This document shows, one piece after another, positions 26,090 to 35,141 of a DNA stretch of 64,000 nt. The position numbers were made by a program, and so were the translations under genes. The notes under the pieces were generated by a model. It searched no databases. It saw nothing but the letters and a program-made list of their open reading frames with translations, and was not told where the DNA came from. The DNA is from Nisaea denitrificans DSM 18348 (lineage in GTDB: Bacteria; Pseudomonadota; Alphaproteobacteria; Thalassobaculales; Thalassobaculaceae). Every line of letters begins with the position of its first letter. Position 1 is the stretch's first letter. Where the stretch lies: contig NZ_AUFM01000019.1 in the NCBI RefSeq assembly GCF_000426505.1, positions 62,001-126,000 of the forward strand, given 5' to 3'.

Positions 26090-26956
26090 TCACTCCTTAT
26101 GCTTCGCCTGCTGGTCAAAGAAGGATGCGGTCGAGGGTAGTTGCGGCAGGGTGATCTCGTAAGGGATCGCCCGTACGCGGCCGGTCCGGACGCCGCGCAC
26201 CACGGTGCCCTCGAACTTGTTCGGCATCGGGCTGGGCGAGACCGGCACGGAATCTTCCGCCGAATAGACCGAGATGAACAGTGTCCGCGGGTTTGCCGAG
26301 CGGTTCGGGGCGGAGCCGTGCAGAAGGCGGGTGTGCATCAGGCAGACCGAACCTGCGGGCCCGATACTGCGGACGGCCTTTCTCTGGCACTCCTCCGCGA
26401 TGGCGTCGTCGATGGCGCCGGTGAAAACACCGTCATGCCAGAGGCCGTGGATCTCGCCCTTGTGCGAGCCGGGGAGCACTTCCAGCGGGCCGTTCTCTTC
26501 CGTTACCTCGTCCACCATGAGCAGCGCCGTGATCACGTCGTCATTGGTGTGCGGGGTGAAGGGGAAATCCTGGTGCCATTTTACCTGGGTGGCGCCGCCG
26601 GGCAGCTTGGAATTGATCTTCGAGTGATGGAATTTCAGATTCGGGCCGATCAGGTCGGCGACGCAATCGGTCATGTGGCTGGAGGCCATCGCCTCGTAAT
26701 AGGCCTCGGACACCTCGACCGGCGCATTGACCCGGCGCAGGCCCGGTTTCTCTGACGTGTGGCCCGGCTCCACGTCGAAACGCGGCTTGTTGTTGATGGT
26801 CTCGCCATAGGGGGCGGCATGGCCCCGGCTTTCCTCGACCCAGCCACTGAAAGTATCGCGCAACCGCCCGAGCAGGTCCGGCGAGACGGCGTTTTCGATG
26901 GTGAGATAGCCGTCGCGCCAGAAGGCATCCCTTTGCGCGTCGCTGAGACCGGCCAT
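26090..26956 (-). CDS. Phytanoyl-CoA dioxygenase (PhyH) family protein
   Basis: The 288-residue product has the PhyH iron site: H-x-D in KWHQDFPF (about residue 128-130), GPLEVLPGSHKG, and the distal His in RLLHGSAPN, followed by the Arg that binds 2-oxoglutarate (PRTLF). All ligands are present, unlike the degenerate oxygenase at 17884. Such enzymes hydroxylate small molecules such as ectoine, acyl-CoAs or natural products. The substrate cannot be inferred. Transcription is divergent from the nucleotide-sugar dehydrogenase. Confidence 0.88.
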   Translation of the reverse strand: MAGLSDAQRDAFWRDGYLTIENAVSPDLLGRLRDTFSGWVEESRGHAAPYGETINNKPRFDVEPGHTSEKPGLRRVNAPVEVSEAYYEAMASSHMTDCVADLIGPNLKFHHSKINSKLPGGATQVKWHQDFPFTPHTNDDVITALLMVDEVTEENGPLEVLPGSHKGEIHGLWHDGVFTGAIDDAIAEECQRKAVRSIGPAGSVCLMHTRLLHGSAPNRSANPRTLFISVYSAEDSVPVSPSPMPNKFEGTVVRGVRTGRVRAIPYEITLPQLPSTASFFDQQAKHKE

Positions 26957-27010
26957 CGCATTTTCTCCCGTGCTTGCGTGTGAACCTGCTTCAGGCTACG
27001 GACAGATCCC

Positions 27011-28354
27011 ATGACGGTGCAAGTATTCCTCGACCAGGCATTTCTGGACAAAGTCTCCAACAAGAGCGCGCGGATCGGCGTGATCGGGCTCGGCTATGTC
27101 GGCCTGCCCCTGGCGCTGGCCTGCCTGAAGGCCGGGTTCCGGGTGATCGGCTACGATATCGACGGTGCCAAGATAACGGCGCTGACGGCGGAGCGGTCCT
27201 ATCTGCCGCATATCCCGGTGGACGGGCTTGGCGCGCAGATTGCGGCGGGGGATTTTCTGGCGACGGCAGAGATCGCTGACCTCGGCGATGCGGATGCGGT
27301 GCTGATCTGTGTGCCGACGCCGCTGACCCCTGAGCGCGATCCGGACCTGCGCTATGTCCGCGATACCGCCGCCGCGCTGGCGTCGGTGCTGAAGCTGGGC
27401 GCGCTTGTGGTGCTCGAATCGACGACCTATCCCGGCACCACGGACGAGGAGCTGCGGCCTGTTCTCGAAGCATCGGGCCGCACGGTCGGCAAGGACCTGT
27501 TCCTCGCCTTCGCGCCGGAGCGCGAAGATCCCGGGAATCAAAACTATTCCATCGGCCGTATCCCGAAGGTGGTCGGTGGTGTCGACGAAGCTTCCGGGAA
27601 GCTCGCCGTGGCGCTCTACAGCGCCGTGCTGGAAAAGGTCGTGCCGGTCTCGAGCGCCGCGACGGCGGAGGCGGTGAAGATCACCGAGAATGTATTCCGG
27701 GCGGTGAATATCGCGCTGGTGAACGAGTTGAAGGTAATTTACGGCGCCATGGATATCGATGTCTGGGAAGTCATCGAGGCGGCCTCGACCAAGCCCTTCG
27801 GCTACATGCCGTTCTATCCGGGCCCGGGCCTCGGCGGGCACTGCATTCCGATCGACCCGTTCTATCTTGCCTGGAAGGCCCGCAGCGTTGGCCAGTCGAC
27901 CCGCTTTATCGAGCTTGCGGGCGAGATCAACCGGGCGATGCCGGATTATGTCATCGACCGGCTGCGCGAGGCGGTGGACCGGCAGTCGGGCAAGGGCCTG
28001 AACGGCGCCGACATCCTACTGATCGGCATGGCCTACAAGAAGAACGTGGCGGACCAGCGCGAAAGCCCGGCCCTGACCATTCTGGAGAAGCTCCGGGCTG
28101 CGGGCGCTAAGGCAGGCTTTCACGATCCCTGGATTCCGGAAATCCTGCCGTCCCGCGAATTCGGCGCGCTTGCGGGCTGCAAGAGCGAAGGGCTGACAGC
28201 GGAACGATTGGCCGCGGCGGATGCCGTGCTGGTCGTCACCGACCACGACGATGTGGATTACGGACTGATCTCGACCCATGCCCGGCTGGTGGTCGATACC
28301 CGCAACGCCATGCGGGCGCGGGGACTGACAGGCGATCATATTATCTCTGCCTGA
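27011..28354 (+). CDS. UDP-N-acetylglucosamine/UDP-sugar 6-dehydrogenase (WbpA/TviB-like)
   Basis: This 447-residue enzyme has the NAD-binding motif GLGYVGLP (26-33), the VPTPL and TTYPGTT loops, the ITENVFRAVNIALVNEL helix and the catalytic Cys near residue 278 in GPGLGGHCIPIDP. It performs two successive oxidations of a UDP-hexose or UDP-HexNAc C6 to a uronate. The loop pattern is closer to WbpA/WbpO-type UDP-GlcNAc dehydrogenases than to UDP-glucose dehydrogenase. A Gfo/Idh/MocA oxidoreductase at 41460 could act after it, as WbpB does after WbpA. Confidence 0.93.
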   Translation: MTVQVFLDQAFLDKVSNKSARIGVIGLGYVGLPLALACLKAGFRVIGYDIDGAKITALTAERSYLPHIPVDGLGAQIAAGDFLATAEIADLGDADAVLICVPTPLTPERDPDLRYVRDTAAALASVLKLGALVVLESTTYPGTTDEELRPVLEASGRTVGKDLFLAFAPEREDPGNQNYSIGRIPKVVGGVDEASGKLAVALYSAVLEKVVPVSSAATAEAVKITENVFRAVNIALVNELKVIYGAMDIDVWEVIEAASTKPFGYMPFYPGPGLGGHCIPIDPFYLAWKARSVGQSTRFIELAGEINRAMPDYVIDRLREAVDRQSGKGLNGADILLIGMAYKKNVADQRESPALTILEKLRAAGAKAGFHDPWIPEILPSREFGALAGCKSEGLTAERLAAADAVLVVTDHDDVDYGLISTHARLVVDTRNAMRARGLTGDHIISA

Positions 28355-28463
28355 CGAGTGTCTTTTTGGAGGCAATTTTTACGAGAAATAATAAATTTAT
28401 ACTCTATCATGATGCGCGCAATGGTGGCAGTCTGTGCCCGGTCATTTAGACGGGGAGAACGCA

Positions 28464-30518
28464 GTGGGACGGAAATTTTTAAATAACCAGCCGCAAGGCA
28501 ATTCTGTGCGCCGCAGGGACTTTCTGGCAGGGACGGCTGCGGGAGTTCTTGGCGCAAACCTGATCTGGCAGCCGAAAGCCGCTGTGGCGGCGGGCACTGC
28601 GAAACCTGCGCCCGAAGGGGCCGAGATCGCCAGGGTGCGGATTTATCCCGCCATCGGGATTTGCCGCGTCGGTGGCAGCGATGAATGGTTCCATGCGCCG
28701 GAGGTGCCCGGCTTGCCGCCGATGCCGAACGGCGGTTTCAAGGATGGCGACCGGAAGATCAAGAAGCAGGTCCAGCGCTTCCGGGTCTATGCCTTCGATG
28801 CGCAGGACCGTGTCATTGGCGAGGTGACGGGCAGGGGGGCGAAAATCTCCTGGTCTGCCCATCTCGTGAATGCGAAGGCGGCCTGGTACGGCTTCAACAA
28901 CCCGCTGGACAATGGCGATCTCGCCCCTGGTTTGCCAGGGCAGAAACGGAACCAGTATTTCACCGACAATACGGAACGTGAGCGGATGCTGGTGATCGAT
29001 GGCGGGAAAAAGGATATCTCCGGGCAGAACGTGAATCCGGATGGAGCCGACCCCGCCTATGCCTTCGAGGGTGAATTCTGGGGGGAAGAGAAAGTCGGGC
29101 TCGGCAATGTCCGGACCGATGAGGAAGGCAGGCTGCTGGTTGTACCGCCGTCCGGTGTCTCGAATTCCCCGACCCAAGCCGCGATCACCAGTTTCGCCGA
29201 TAATGACGGCTGGCATGACGACTGGTGCGACGGGCCGGTGACGGCGACGGTTCAGCTGGCCAACGGTGTGGCTTTCGAGGCCGATCCGGCCTGGGTTGCC
29301 TGCGTCGGTCCGAACTTCGCGCCGGACATTCCGCCGATCTCGACCATGTATGACGTGGTCAGCAACCTGAATGCCGAGGAGGGCTGGGTGGAGCCGCCGG
29401 AGGCGCCGATCTCCTTCCGGAAATACATTTACCCGACCTTCCGGCGCGTCGCGCTGATGGTCTGGCTGACCGACGCGGCGAACCTGCGGCAAGGCTGGAT
29501 GGATATCGGCGATTTCTCCGACCCGGCCTTCATCGCCAAGCTCGCCAATCCGGACGAGGGCAACAGGGCGTTCCGGCTCTCGGTCTTCGAGAAATTTCGC
29601 AATCCGTACAACACCAAGCCGGATGCCTTCAAGGAAGAACGCCTGAAGATCCCTTACATGATGGGGGACGGGGTGAACTATTCCGGCAGTCCGCTGCAAT
29701 GGTTCCAGTTCCCGAAGCAGCAATACGAGCACCTGCGGATGTGGGCGGCGGGACAGTTCGTCAATGATTGGCAGGATACCGAAGCGGATGCGGTCGAAAA
29801 GCTGGAAGACCTGCCGCTTGAACAACAGCCCCACGCGCTGACGGAAGCCGCCCTGGAGCCGTGTTCCGGCGGTGCGTTCCATCCGGGAGTGGAGCTGACC
29901 TATTATCTCCGGCTGGCGCCGATGTATCAGCGCAACACCGATGAGAATGCGGAACCCTTCCGGCTGGCCCATGGCGACCGGCCCAGTCTGGTGCAGGATC
30001 TGGGCTTTCTGCTGACACCGAAGATCGCCTTCGACGGCTACGGCGATACACCGCCGCCGATCGGTCCGCAAATGGCGGGGGACCTGACCCGCTGGATGGG
30101 ACTGCCTTGGCAGTGCGATGCTTTCTCCTGTCAGCAGGTCCTGATGCAGGAGAATTACCCGACCGCAGTCTGGTGGCCGGCACTGCTGCCGATCGATGTG
30201 CTGCCCGAGGCCTATTACAAGGAATTGATGAACGAGACGCTTTCGACCAGCGAGCGCCGGAAGTTCTTCGACAACCGGGTGGCCTGGTCCCGCGCGGTGG
30301 CCGGGATCGGCTATCATGCCAACGGCAGTTATTGGGACGGCATTACCAACATGATCACCCTCTGGGAGCGGATGGGATTTGTTGTGAAGCTCCCCGGCCC
30401 GAGAGACGAGAAGGCACCGGCCGGGGTACCGAGAGAGGTTTATGTCGAGGTCGGGCGCGCGGACACGATGGAGTTCCGCTTCGACTGGAAGCCGAAGGAC
30501 GGCATGTTGCCGAAATGA
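28464..30518 (+). CDS. LodA-like quinoprotein amino-acid oxidase with Tat signal
   Basis: The 684-residue product starts with a twin-arginine signal (SVRRRDFLAG, 14-23) and then RVRIYPAIGICRVGGSDEWF, the N-terminal hallmark of LodA/GoxA oxidases. These carry a cysteine tryptophylquinone cofactor and oxidise amino acids with release of ammonia and H2O2. WMGLPWQCDAFSC (544-556) holds candidate cofactor Cys551/Cys556; I cannot say which Trp pairs with it. The GTG at 28464 follows GGGGAG and is preferred over the GTG at 28434. It overlaps the lodB-like gene by four bases. The amino-acid substrate is unknown. Confidence 0.85.
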   Translation: MGRKFLNNQPQGNSVRRRDFLAGTAAGVLGANLIWQPKAAVAAGTAKPAPEGAEIARVRIYPAIGICRVGGSDEWFHAPEVPGLPPMPNGGFKDGDRKIKKQVQRFRVYAFDAQDRVIGEVTGRGAKISWSAHLVNAKAAWYGFNNPLDNGDLAPGLPGQKRNQYFTDNTERERMLVIDGGKKDISGQNVNPDGADPAYAFEGEFWGEEKVGLGNVRTDEEGRLLVVPPSGVSNSPTQAAITSFADNDGWHDDWCDGPVTATVQLANGVAFEADPAWVACVGPNFAPDIPPISTMYDVVSNLNAEEGWVEPPEAPISFRKYIYPTFRRVALMVWLTDAANLRQGWMDIGDFSDPAFIAKLANPDEGNRAFRLSVFEKFRNPYNTKPDAFKEERLKIPYMMGDGVNYSGSPLQWFQFPKQQYEHLRMWAAGQFVNDWQDTEADAVEKLEDLPLEQQPHALTEAALEPCSGGAFHPGVELTYYLRLAPMYQRNTDENAEPFRLAHGDRPSLVQDLGFLLTPKIAFDGYGDTPPPIGPQMAGDLTRWMGLPWQCDAFSCQQVLMQENYPTAVWWPALLPIDVLPEAYYKELMNETLSTSERRKFFDNRVAWSRAVAGIGYHANGSYWDGITNMITLWERMGFVVKLPGPRDEKAPAGVPREVYVEVGRADTMEFRFDWKPKDGMLPK

Positions 30519-31663
30519 CGGCGGCAGCGTTTTCGACAGCGGATATCGCGGTGGTTGGCGGCGGCATTGCGGCAACCGCCGCAATCCTCCGTCTTATCAG
30601 AACGGGGCATTCTCCCCTCTGGATCGCTCCGGGGCAGAAGGCCGGAGATCTGCCGGGGGAGCATCTGTCCCCGGCGGCCCGGCCGATGCTGGAAGAAATC
30701 GGCGCTGCCAGATTGCTCGATGCGGCCTGTCATCGTCCGGAACAATCCGTGTTTTCCGCCTGGGGCAGCGACCAATTGGCGGAACGCAGCGGGATCGTTC
30801 ATCTCGAAGGACCCGGTACGGTTCTGGAACGGGCTGTGTTTGAGCGGGAAATGCGGGCGCTGGCCGTTGCCTCAGGCGCGGCACCCGTCGAGGCTCGGCT
30901 GATCGGGCTTGACCGAAATGGCGACGGCTGGGTTCTGGAGGTCGAAGACGGGGATCGGTTGGGCCGATGCGGCGCCCGGTTCATCCTGGATGGCTCCGGC
31001 CGGGGCGCCGTGATTGCCGGGATACATGCACCGGATCATGCCGCCCGGTTCCGGGCGGATCAGCTTGTCGCGCTGTGTGCTGTTCTTTCGCAGCAGGAAA
31101 ATGCCGGGGTGGAGCCGACCCGGGCGACCCTGCTTGAGACCGTGCCGGAAGGCTGGTGGTACGCAACCTTGCTGGCGGATGGCCGGCTGGTGCTGAATTT
31201 CTATACAGACCCCGATTTGCTCCCCCAGGATGTGACGCGGGATGCAGATGTTTTCCGGGCGATGCTGGAGCGCACGACCTATGTCGGGCGATGGCTGCGT
31301 GACGCCGAATTCAACCTCGATGCCTCACCTGATCTGGCGAGTGCCGGTACGACCTGGCTTGCCCCTGCCGCTGGGGAGGGCTGGGCGGCCATCGGAGATG
31401 CCGCGGCAGCCTTCGACCCGCTGTCCTCCCACGGTATGACCACCGCGCTCTGGACCGGGATTAGGGGTGCCGATGCGGCGATGGCCAGGCTTGGCGGCGA
31501 CGCAGAACCACTTGCTGCCTACGCCGAAAAGGTTGGTCAGGGCGTGCAGGAATTCTTGCAAAGCAGAGCCGCGATCTATGCCGAGGAACGGCGGTTCGAT
31601 GCCTCTCCGTTCTGGCAGCGCCGCAAGAGAGCTTCGGCGGAAGCAATGGCGGCAGGCTCCTGA
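30515..31663 (+). CDS. LodB-like FAD-dependent maturation protein
   Basis: From the ATG at 30515 (ATGA overlap with the lodA-like gene) the product has 382 residues. The dinucleotide-binding motif VVGGGIAA (13-20) and the C-terminal GDAAAAFDPLSSHGMTTAL segment place it with the tryptophan-halogenase-type flavoproteins to which LodB belongs. LodB-type partners are required to form the cysteine tryptophylquinone in LodA. The longer frame from 30107 lies within lodA and is spurious. The pair is probably one transcript, with LodB acting in the cytoplasm before Tat export. Confidence 0.85.
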   Translation: MTAAAFSTADIAVVGGGIAATAAILRLIRTGHSPLWIAPGQKAGDLPGEHLSPAARPMLEEIGAARLLDAACHRPEQSVFSAWGSDQLAERSGIVHLEGPGTVLERAVFEREMRALAVASGAAPVEARLIGLDRNGDGWVLEVEDGDRLGRCGARFILDGSGRGAVIAGIHAPDHAARFRADQLVALCAVLSQQENAGVEPTRATLLETVPEGWWYATLLADGRLVLNFYTDPDLLPQDVTRDADVFRAMLERTTYVGRWLRDAEFNLDASPDLASAGTTWLAPAAGEGWAAIGDAAAAFDPLSSHGMTTALWTGIRGADAAMARLGGDAEPLAAYAEKVGQGVQEFLQSRAAIYAEERRFDASPFWQRRKRASAEAMAAGS

Positions 31664-31776
31664 TCTTCTGCACGGTATGACTTATCTGGCTTTCACCCGG
31701 TCCCTTGCCTGATGTATCGTCCGGCGTCTGACGCGGGTGACATAATTCCCGCGCGCAAGATCTTATGGGGACAGGC

Positions 31777-32775
31777 ATGACGGGTCCGGTTTTGGTGACC
31801 GGCGCCGATGGGTTCATCGGCTCGCATCTGGTTGAAACGCTGCTGGAACAAGGCCAGGAAGTGCGGGCGCTCGCGCTTTACAATTCCTTTGGCTCGACCG
31901 GCTGGCTTGAGACGATTCCGAAAGAGCTGCGTGGCGGCCTTCAAATTGAGCTCGGCGACATTCGCGACAGGAGCTGTGTCGTCAGCATGGCGAAGGGCGC
32001 GTCGGCTATCCTGCATCTGGCGGCGCTGATCGCGATTCCTTACTCCTACAGGGCGCCCGAGAGCTACATCGACACCAACGTCACGGGCACGTTGAACGTG
32101 CTGGAAGCGGCGCGTCTCTGGGAGACGGAGCGGGTCGTCTGCACCTCGACCAGCGAGATTTACGGCACCGCCCAGTTCGTGCCGATCACAGAGGAACATC
32201 CGGTCAACCCGCAGAGCCCGTATGCAGCTTCCAAGGCGGCAGCGGATCATCTCGCGCTATCCTATGAAAAGAGCTTCGGCCTGGCGGTTTCGGTGCTGCG
32301 CCCGTTCAATACCTATGGGCCGCGCCAGTCCGCCCGCGCGGTGATCCCGACCATTATCACGCAGCTCGCGCGCGGGGCGGAGGAAATCCGGCTGGGTGCC
32401 GTATCGCCGACCCGCGATTTCACCTTCGTCCGGGACACGGCGCAGGGCTTCGTTTCGGCGATGACAGCCGACGCGGCCATCGGCCGTGTGACCAATATCG
32501 GAAGCGGTTTCGAGATCTCCATTGGCGAGACGGCAGCGGCCATCGGCCGGGTGATGGGCCGCAATGTCGAGATCGTTTCGGACGAACAGCGCATGCGTCC
32601 AGATGCAAGCGAGGTCGAGCGGCTGTTTGCCGGTGTTGCGGTGGCAGAAGGTAGTCTTGGCTGGGCGCCCGCACATGGCGGCCGCGACGGCTTCGACAAG
32701 GGGCTTGAGAAAACCATCGAGTGGTTCACCGACCCGGCGAACCTCGCCCGCTATCCGGAAGGATACCAGGTCTGA
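31777..32775 (+). CDS. legB: NAD-dependent 4,6-dehydratase/epimerase, LegB-like
   Basis: A 332-residue extended SDR with VTGADGFIGSH (7-17), the active-site strand CTSTSEIYG and SPYAASK (Tyr and Lys). Its length, the NVTGTLNVLEAA segment and its place directly before LegC- and LegG-like genes fit the dehydratase of legionaminic acid synthesis, which makes the 4-keto-6-deoxy nucleotide sugar. I use the ATG at 31777, which has GGGGACAGG upstream, not the ATG at 31765. It overlaps the next gene by one base (TGATG). Confidence 0.88.
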   Translation: MTGPVLVTGADGFIGSHLVETLLEQGQEVRALALYNSFGSTGWLETIPKELRGGLQIELGDIRDRSCVVSMAKGASAILHLAALIAIPYSYRAPESYIDTNVTGTLNVLEAARLWETERVVCTSTSEIYGTAQFVPITEEHPVNPQSPYAASKAAADHLALSYEKSFGLAVSVLRPFNTYGPRQSARAVIPTIITQLARGAEEIRLGAVSPTRDFTFVRDTAQGFVSAMTADAAIGRVTNIGSGFEISIGETAAAIGRVMGRNVEIVSDEQRMRPDASEVERLFAGVAVAEGSLGWAPAHGGRDGFDKGLEKTIEWFTDPANLARYPEGYQV

Positions 32776-33959
32776 TGACTACCGTTCTGAAGAACAGTGC
32801 GTTCGATCCGTCCGCCATTGTCGATGCCGTGCGCTCCGTGCTCCCGGAGAGCCGGCCGTTACCCCTGCACGAGCCGGAATTCATCGGCCGCGAATGGGAG
32901 TACGTGAAGGATTGTCTCGATACCGGCTGGGTATCCTCCGTCGGCTCTTATGTCGATCGGTTCGAGCAACTTGTGGCGGATGCGTCGGGAACCCGTTTCG
33001 GCATCGCCTGCGTCAACGGAACGGGCGCGCTGCATATCGCTCTGGTCGCTGCAGGTGTGGAGCGGGATGACGAGGTGCTGGTTCAGGCTTTGACCTTCGT
33101 CGCGTCCTGCAATGCTGTCTATCATGCGGGGGCGGTGCCGCATTTCGTCGATAGCGAGGGTGAGACTCTGGGCCTCGATCCAGATGCGCTCGACGCCTAT
33201 CTCGAAGGCATCGCGGAGATTCGGGGTGGCGCGGCGTATAATCGCAAGACCGGTCGCCGGATCAGCGCGGTCGTGCCGATGCATGTTTTCGGACATCCGA
33301 TCCGCATGGACCGACTGGTCGAGGTAGCCGCGCGCTGGCATTTGGCATTGGTTGAGGACGCGGCGGAAAGCCTCGGATCGACCCGGGACGGCCGGCTGAT
33401 GGGAAGCGGCGGGCTCCTTGCGGCTGTCAGCTTCAACGGAAACAAGACGATCACGACAGGCGGTGGCGGCGCGGTGGTGACCAATGATGAGGCGTTGGCC
33501 AAGCGGTTGAAGCATCTGACGACGACGGCGAAACTGCCGCACCGCTGGGCCTTCGATCATGACGAAATTGGCTATAATTACCGGCTGCCGAACCTGAACG
33601 CGGCCCTTGGCTGCGCTCAGTTCGAGATGCTGCCGCAATTTCTTTCGGAGAAGCGGGCACTAGCGGAACGCTATCGTGCGGCTTTTGCCACTGTTCCGGA
33701 TGCGGAGTTCTTCGGGCAACCGGAAGGGTGTGTCAGTAATTACTGGCTCAATGTAGTGATGGTGCCGGACCGGGCGGCACGCGAAGCGCTGCTGGAAGCG
33801 CTCAACGCGGATGGCATCCAGGCCAGGCCCTGTTGGACGCCGATGCATGAGCTCTCCTTCAACGGCGAATGCCCTCGGGCATCTCTCTCGGTGACGGAAG
33901 AGTTGGTGGACCGGATCGTCAATCTGCCGAGCAGCCCGAAGCTCGGGCGCCAGGGCTGA
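32775..33959 (+). CDS. legC: PLP-dependent sugar aminotransferase, LegC-like
   Basis: The 394-residue DegT/DnrJ/EryC1-type aminotransferase has the PLP lysine near residue 223 in NGNKTITTGGGG and the VEDAAESLGS segment that positions the cofactor. The N-terminal LHEPEFIGREWEYVKDCLD is characteristic of LegC-type enzymes, which aminate C4 of the keto sugar made by LegB. The ATG at 32775 overlaps the legB stop; the longer frame from 32721 is inside legB. It is followed four bases later by the NeuC/LegG-like gene. Confidence 0.9.
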   Translation: MTTVLKNSAFDPSAIVDAVRSVLPESRPLPLHEPEFIGREWEYVKDCLDTGWVSSVGSYVDRFEQLVADASGTRFGIACVNGTGALHIALVAAGVERDDEVLVQALTFVASCNAVYHAGAVPHFVDSEGETLGLDPDALDAYLEGIAEIRGGAAYNRKTGRRISAVVPMHVFGHPIRMDRLVEVAARWHLALVEDAAESLGSTRDGRLMGSGGLLAAVSFNGNKTITTGGGGAVVTNDEALAKRLKHLTTTAKLPHRWAFDHDEIGYNYRLPNLNAALGCAQFEMLPQFLSEKRALAERYRAAFATVPDAEFFGQPEGCVSNYWLNVVMVPDRAAREALLEALNADGIQARPCWTPMHELSFNGECPRASLSVTEELVDRIVNLPSSPKLGRQG

Positions 33960-33963
33960 CGGC

Positions 33964-35118
33964 ATGAAACGCCAGACCATCGCCGGCGTGACCGGCAGCC
34001 GCGCCGATTTCGGCATCCAGAAACCGGTTCTGGAAGCCATTCTTGCGGAGCCGGATTTTGCGCTCGATCTCTATGTCACCGGCATGCATCTGTCGCCCCG
34101 GTTCGGCAATACGGTCGACGAAGTTGAGGCTGCGGGCTTCGAGATCGCCGGCAGGATCGATTGCGAGACGACCGGCGGTTCTCATGAAGACGTGGCGCTC
34201 TCGACCAGTGCCGGGATGGCCGGTTTCACGCGGGCGTGGAGTGGTAAGAGACCAGATCTTGTCCTGTTACTGGGCGACCGTTTCGAGACCTTCGCTGCTG
34301 CTTCTGCCGCTTATCTGCTGAATATTCCCATTGCACATATCGCCGGTGGCGATGTCACGTCAGGCTCACTTGACGACGGCCTGCGACATGCGATCTCGAA
34401 ATTCTCCAACCTGCATTTCACCACCAACGAGGAGGCCAGCGCGCGCCTGATCCGGATGGGAGAAGATCCGGCGACAGTACTCACGACAGGGTCACCGGCA
34501 CTCGACTCGATCCTGACGCTCGACCTTTTGTCACGGGACGAGGTGGAGCGTCGAGTTGGGGCGCCGCTCGGCAAGCATCTGCTTGTCGTCACCTTCCATC
34601 CGGCGACTGCGGATAAAGGCTCACCTGTAGAGCAGTTCGGTGAACTTTTAGCCGCTCTCGAGGATCTTCCGACAGATCACGTGTCGCTAGTCACCTACGC
34701 CAATGCCGATACCGGTGGTGCGGCTCTTAACCTGGCCCTGGAGGAGGCTGCATTATCCTCATCCCGAATCCTCGCCCGGGAGTCACTCGGCCAGATGCTC
34801 TATCTCTCGGCATTGCGTCACGCCTCAATGGTCGTCGGTAATTCGTCCAGCGGTCTCTATGAGGCACCTTCTTTCGGCATACCGACGGTGAATATAGGCA
34901 CTCGCCAGGATGGCCGGATACGGGCCACGTCGGTGGTCGACTGCTTGCCAGAGCGGGATGCGATCACCGCAGCGATTCACCGGGCTTCGGCGATGGATTG
35001 TTCCAATACGGTTAATCCATATGGTGACGGTCGGGCGACGGAACGGACTATTGCACGCCTCCGGACCGCAGCGCCTTTCGTCGGGGTCGGCATGAAGCGC
35101 TACCACGACCCGTTATAG
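33964..35118 (+). CDS. legG: UDP-N-acetylglucosamine 2-epimerase (hydrolysing), NeuC/LegG-like
   Basis: This 384-residue protein begins with VTGSRADFG (9-17), followed by LLLGDRFETFAAASAA, HIAGGDVTSGSLDDGLRHAISK and GNSSSGLYEAPSFGIPTVNIG, all hallmarks of hydrolysing NeuC-type epimerases. It would release UDP and invert C2 to give the free 2,4-diacetamido hexose that NeuB/LegI condenses with PEP. Placed right after LegB and LegC homologues, it completes the middle of a legionaminate pathway. Confidence 0.93.
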   Translation: MKRQTIAGVTGSRADFGIQKPVLEAILAEPDFALDLYVTGMHLSPRFGNTVDEVEAAGFEIAGRIDCETTGGSHEDVALSTSAGMAGFTRAWSGKRPDLVLLLGDRFETFAAASAAYLLNIPIAHIAGGDVTSGSLDDGLRHAISKFSNLHFTTNEEASARLIRMGEDPATVLTTGSPALDSILTLDLLSRDEVERRVGAPLGKHLLVVTFHPATADKGSPVEQFGELLAALEDLPTDHVSLVTYANADTGGAALNLALEEAALSSSRILARESLGQMLYLSALRHASMVVGNSSSGLYEAPSFGIPTVNIGTRQDGRIRATSVVDCLPERDAITAAIHRASAMDCSNTVNPYGDGRATERTIARLRTAAPFVGVGMKRYHDPL

Positions 35119-35141
35119 GCAACAGGCGGCGCCGGAAACCG

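Noticed and set aside
28479-30584. A 701-residue minus-strand open frame, longer than the LodA-like gene it opposes
   Set aside because: It is antisense to a gene with clear family motifs; its translation is Arg/Pro/His-rich low-complexity sequence with no domain, as expected for the opposite strand of GC-rich coding DNA.
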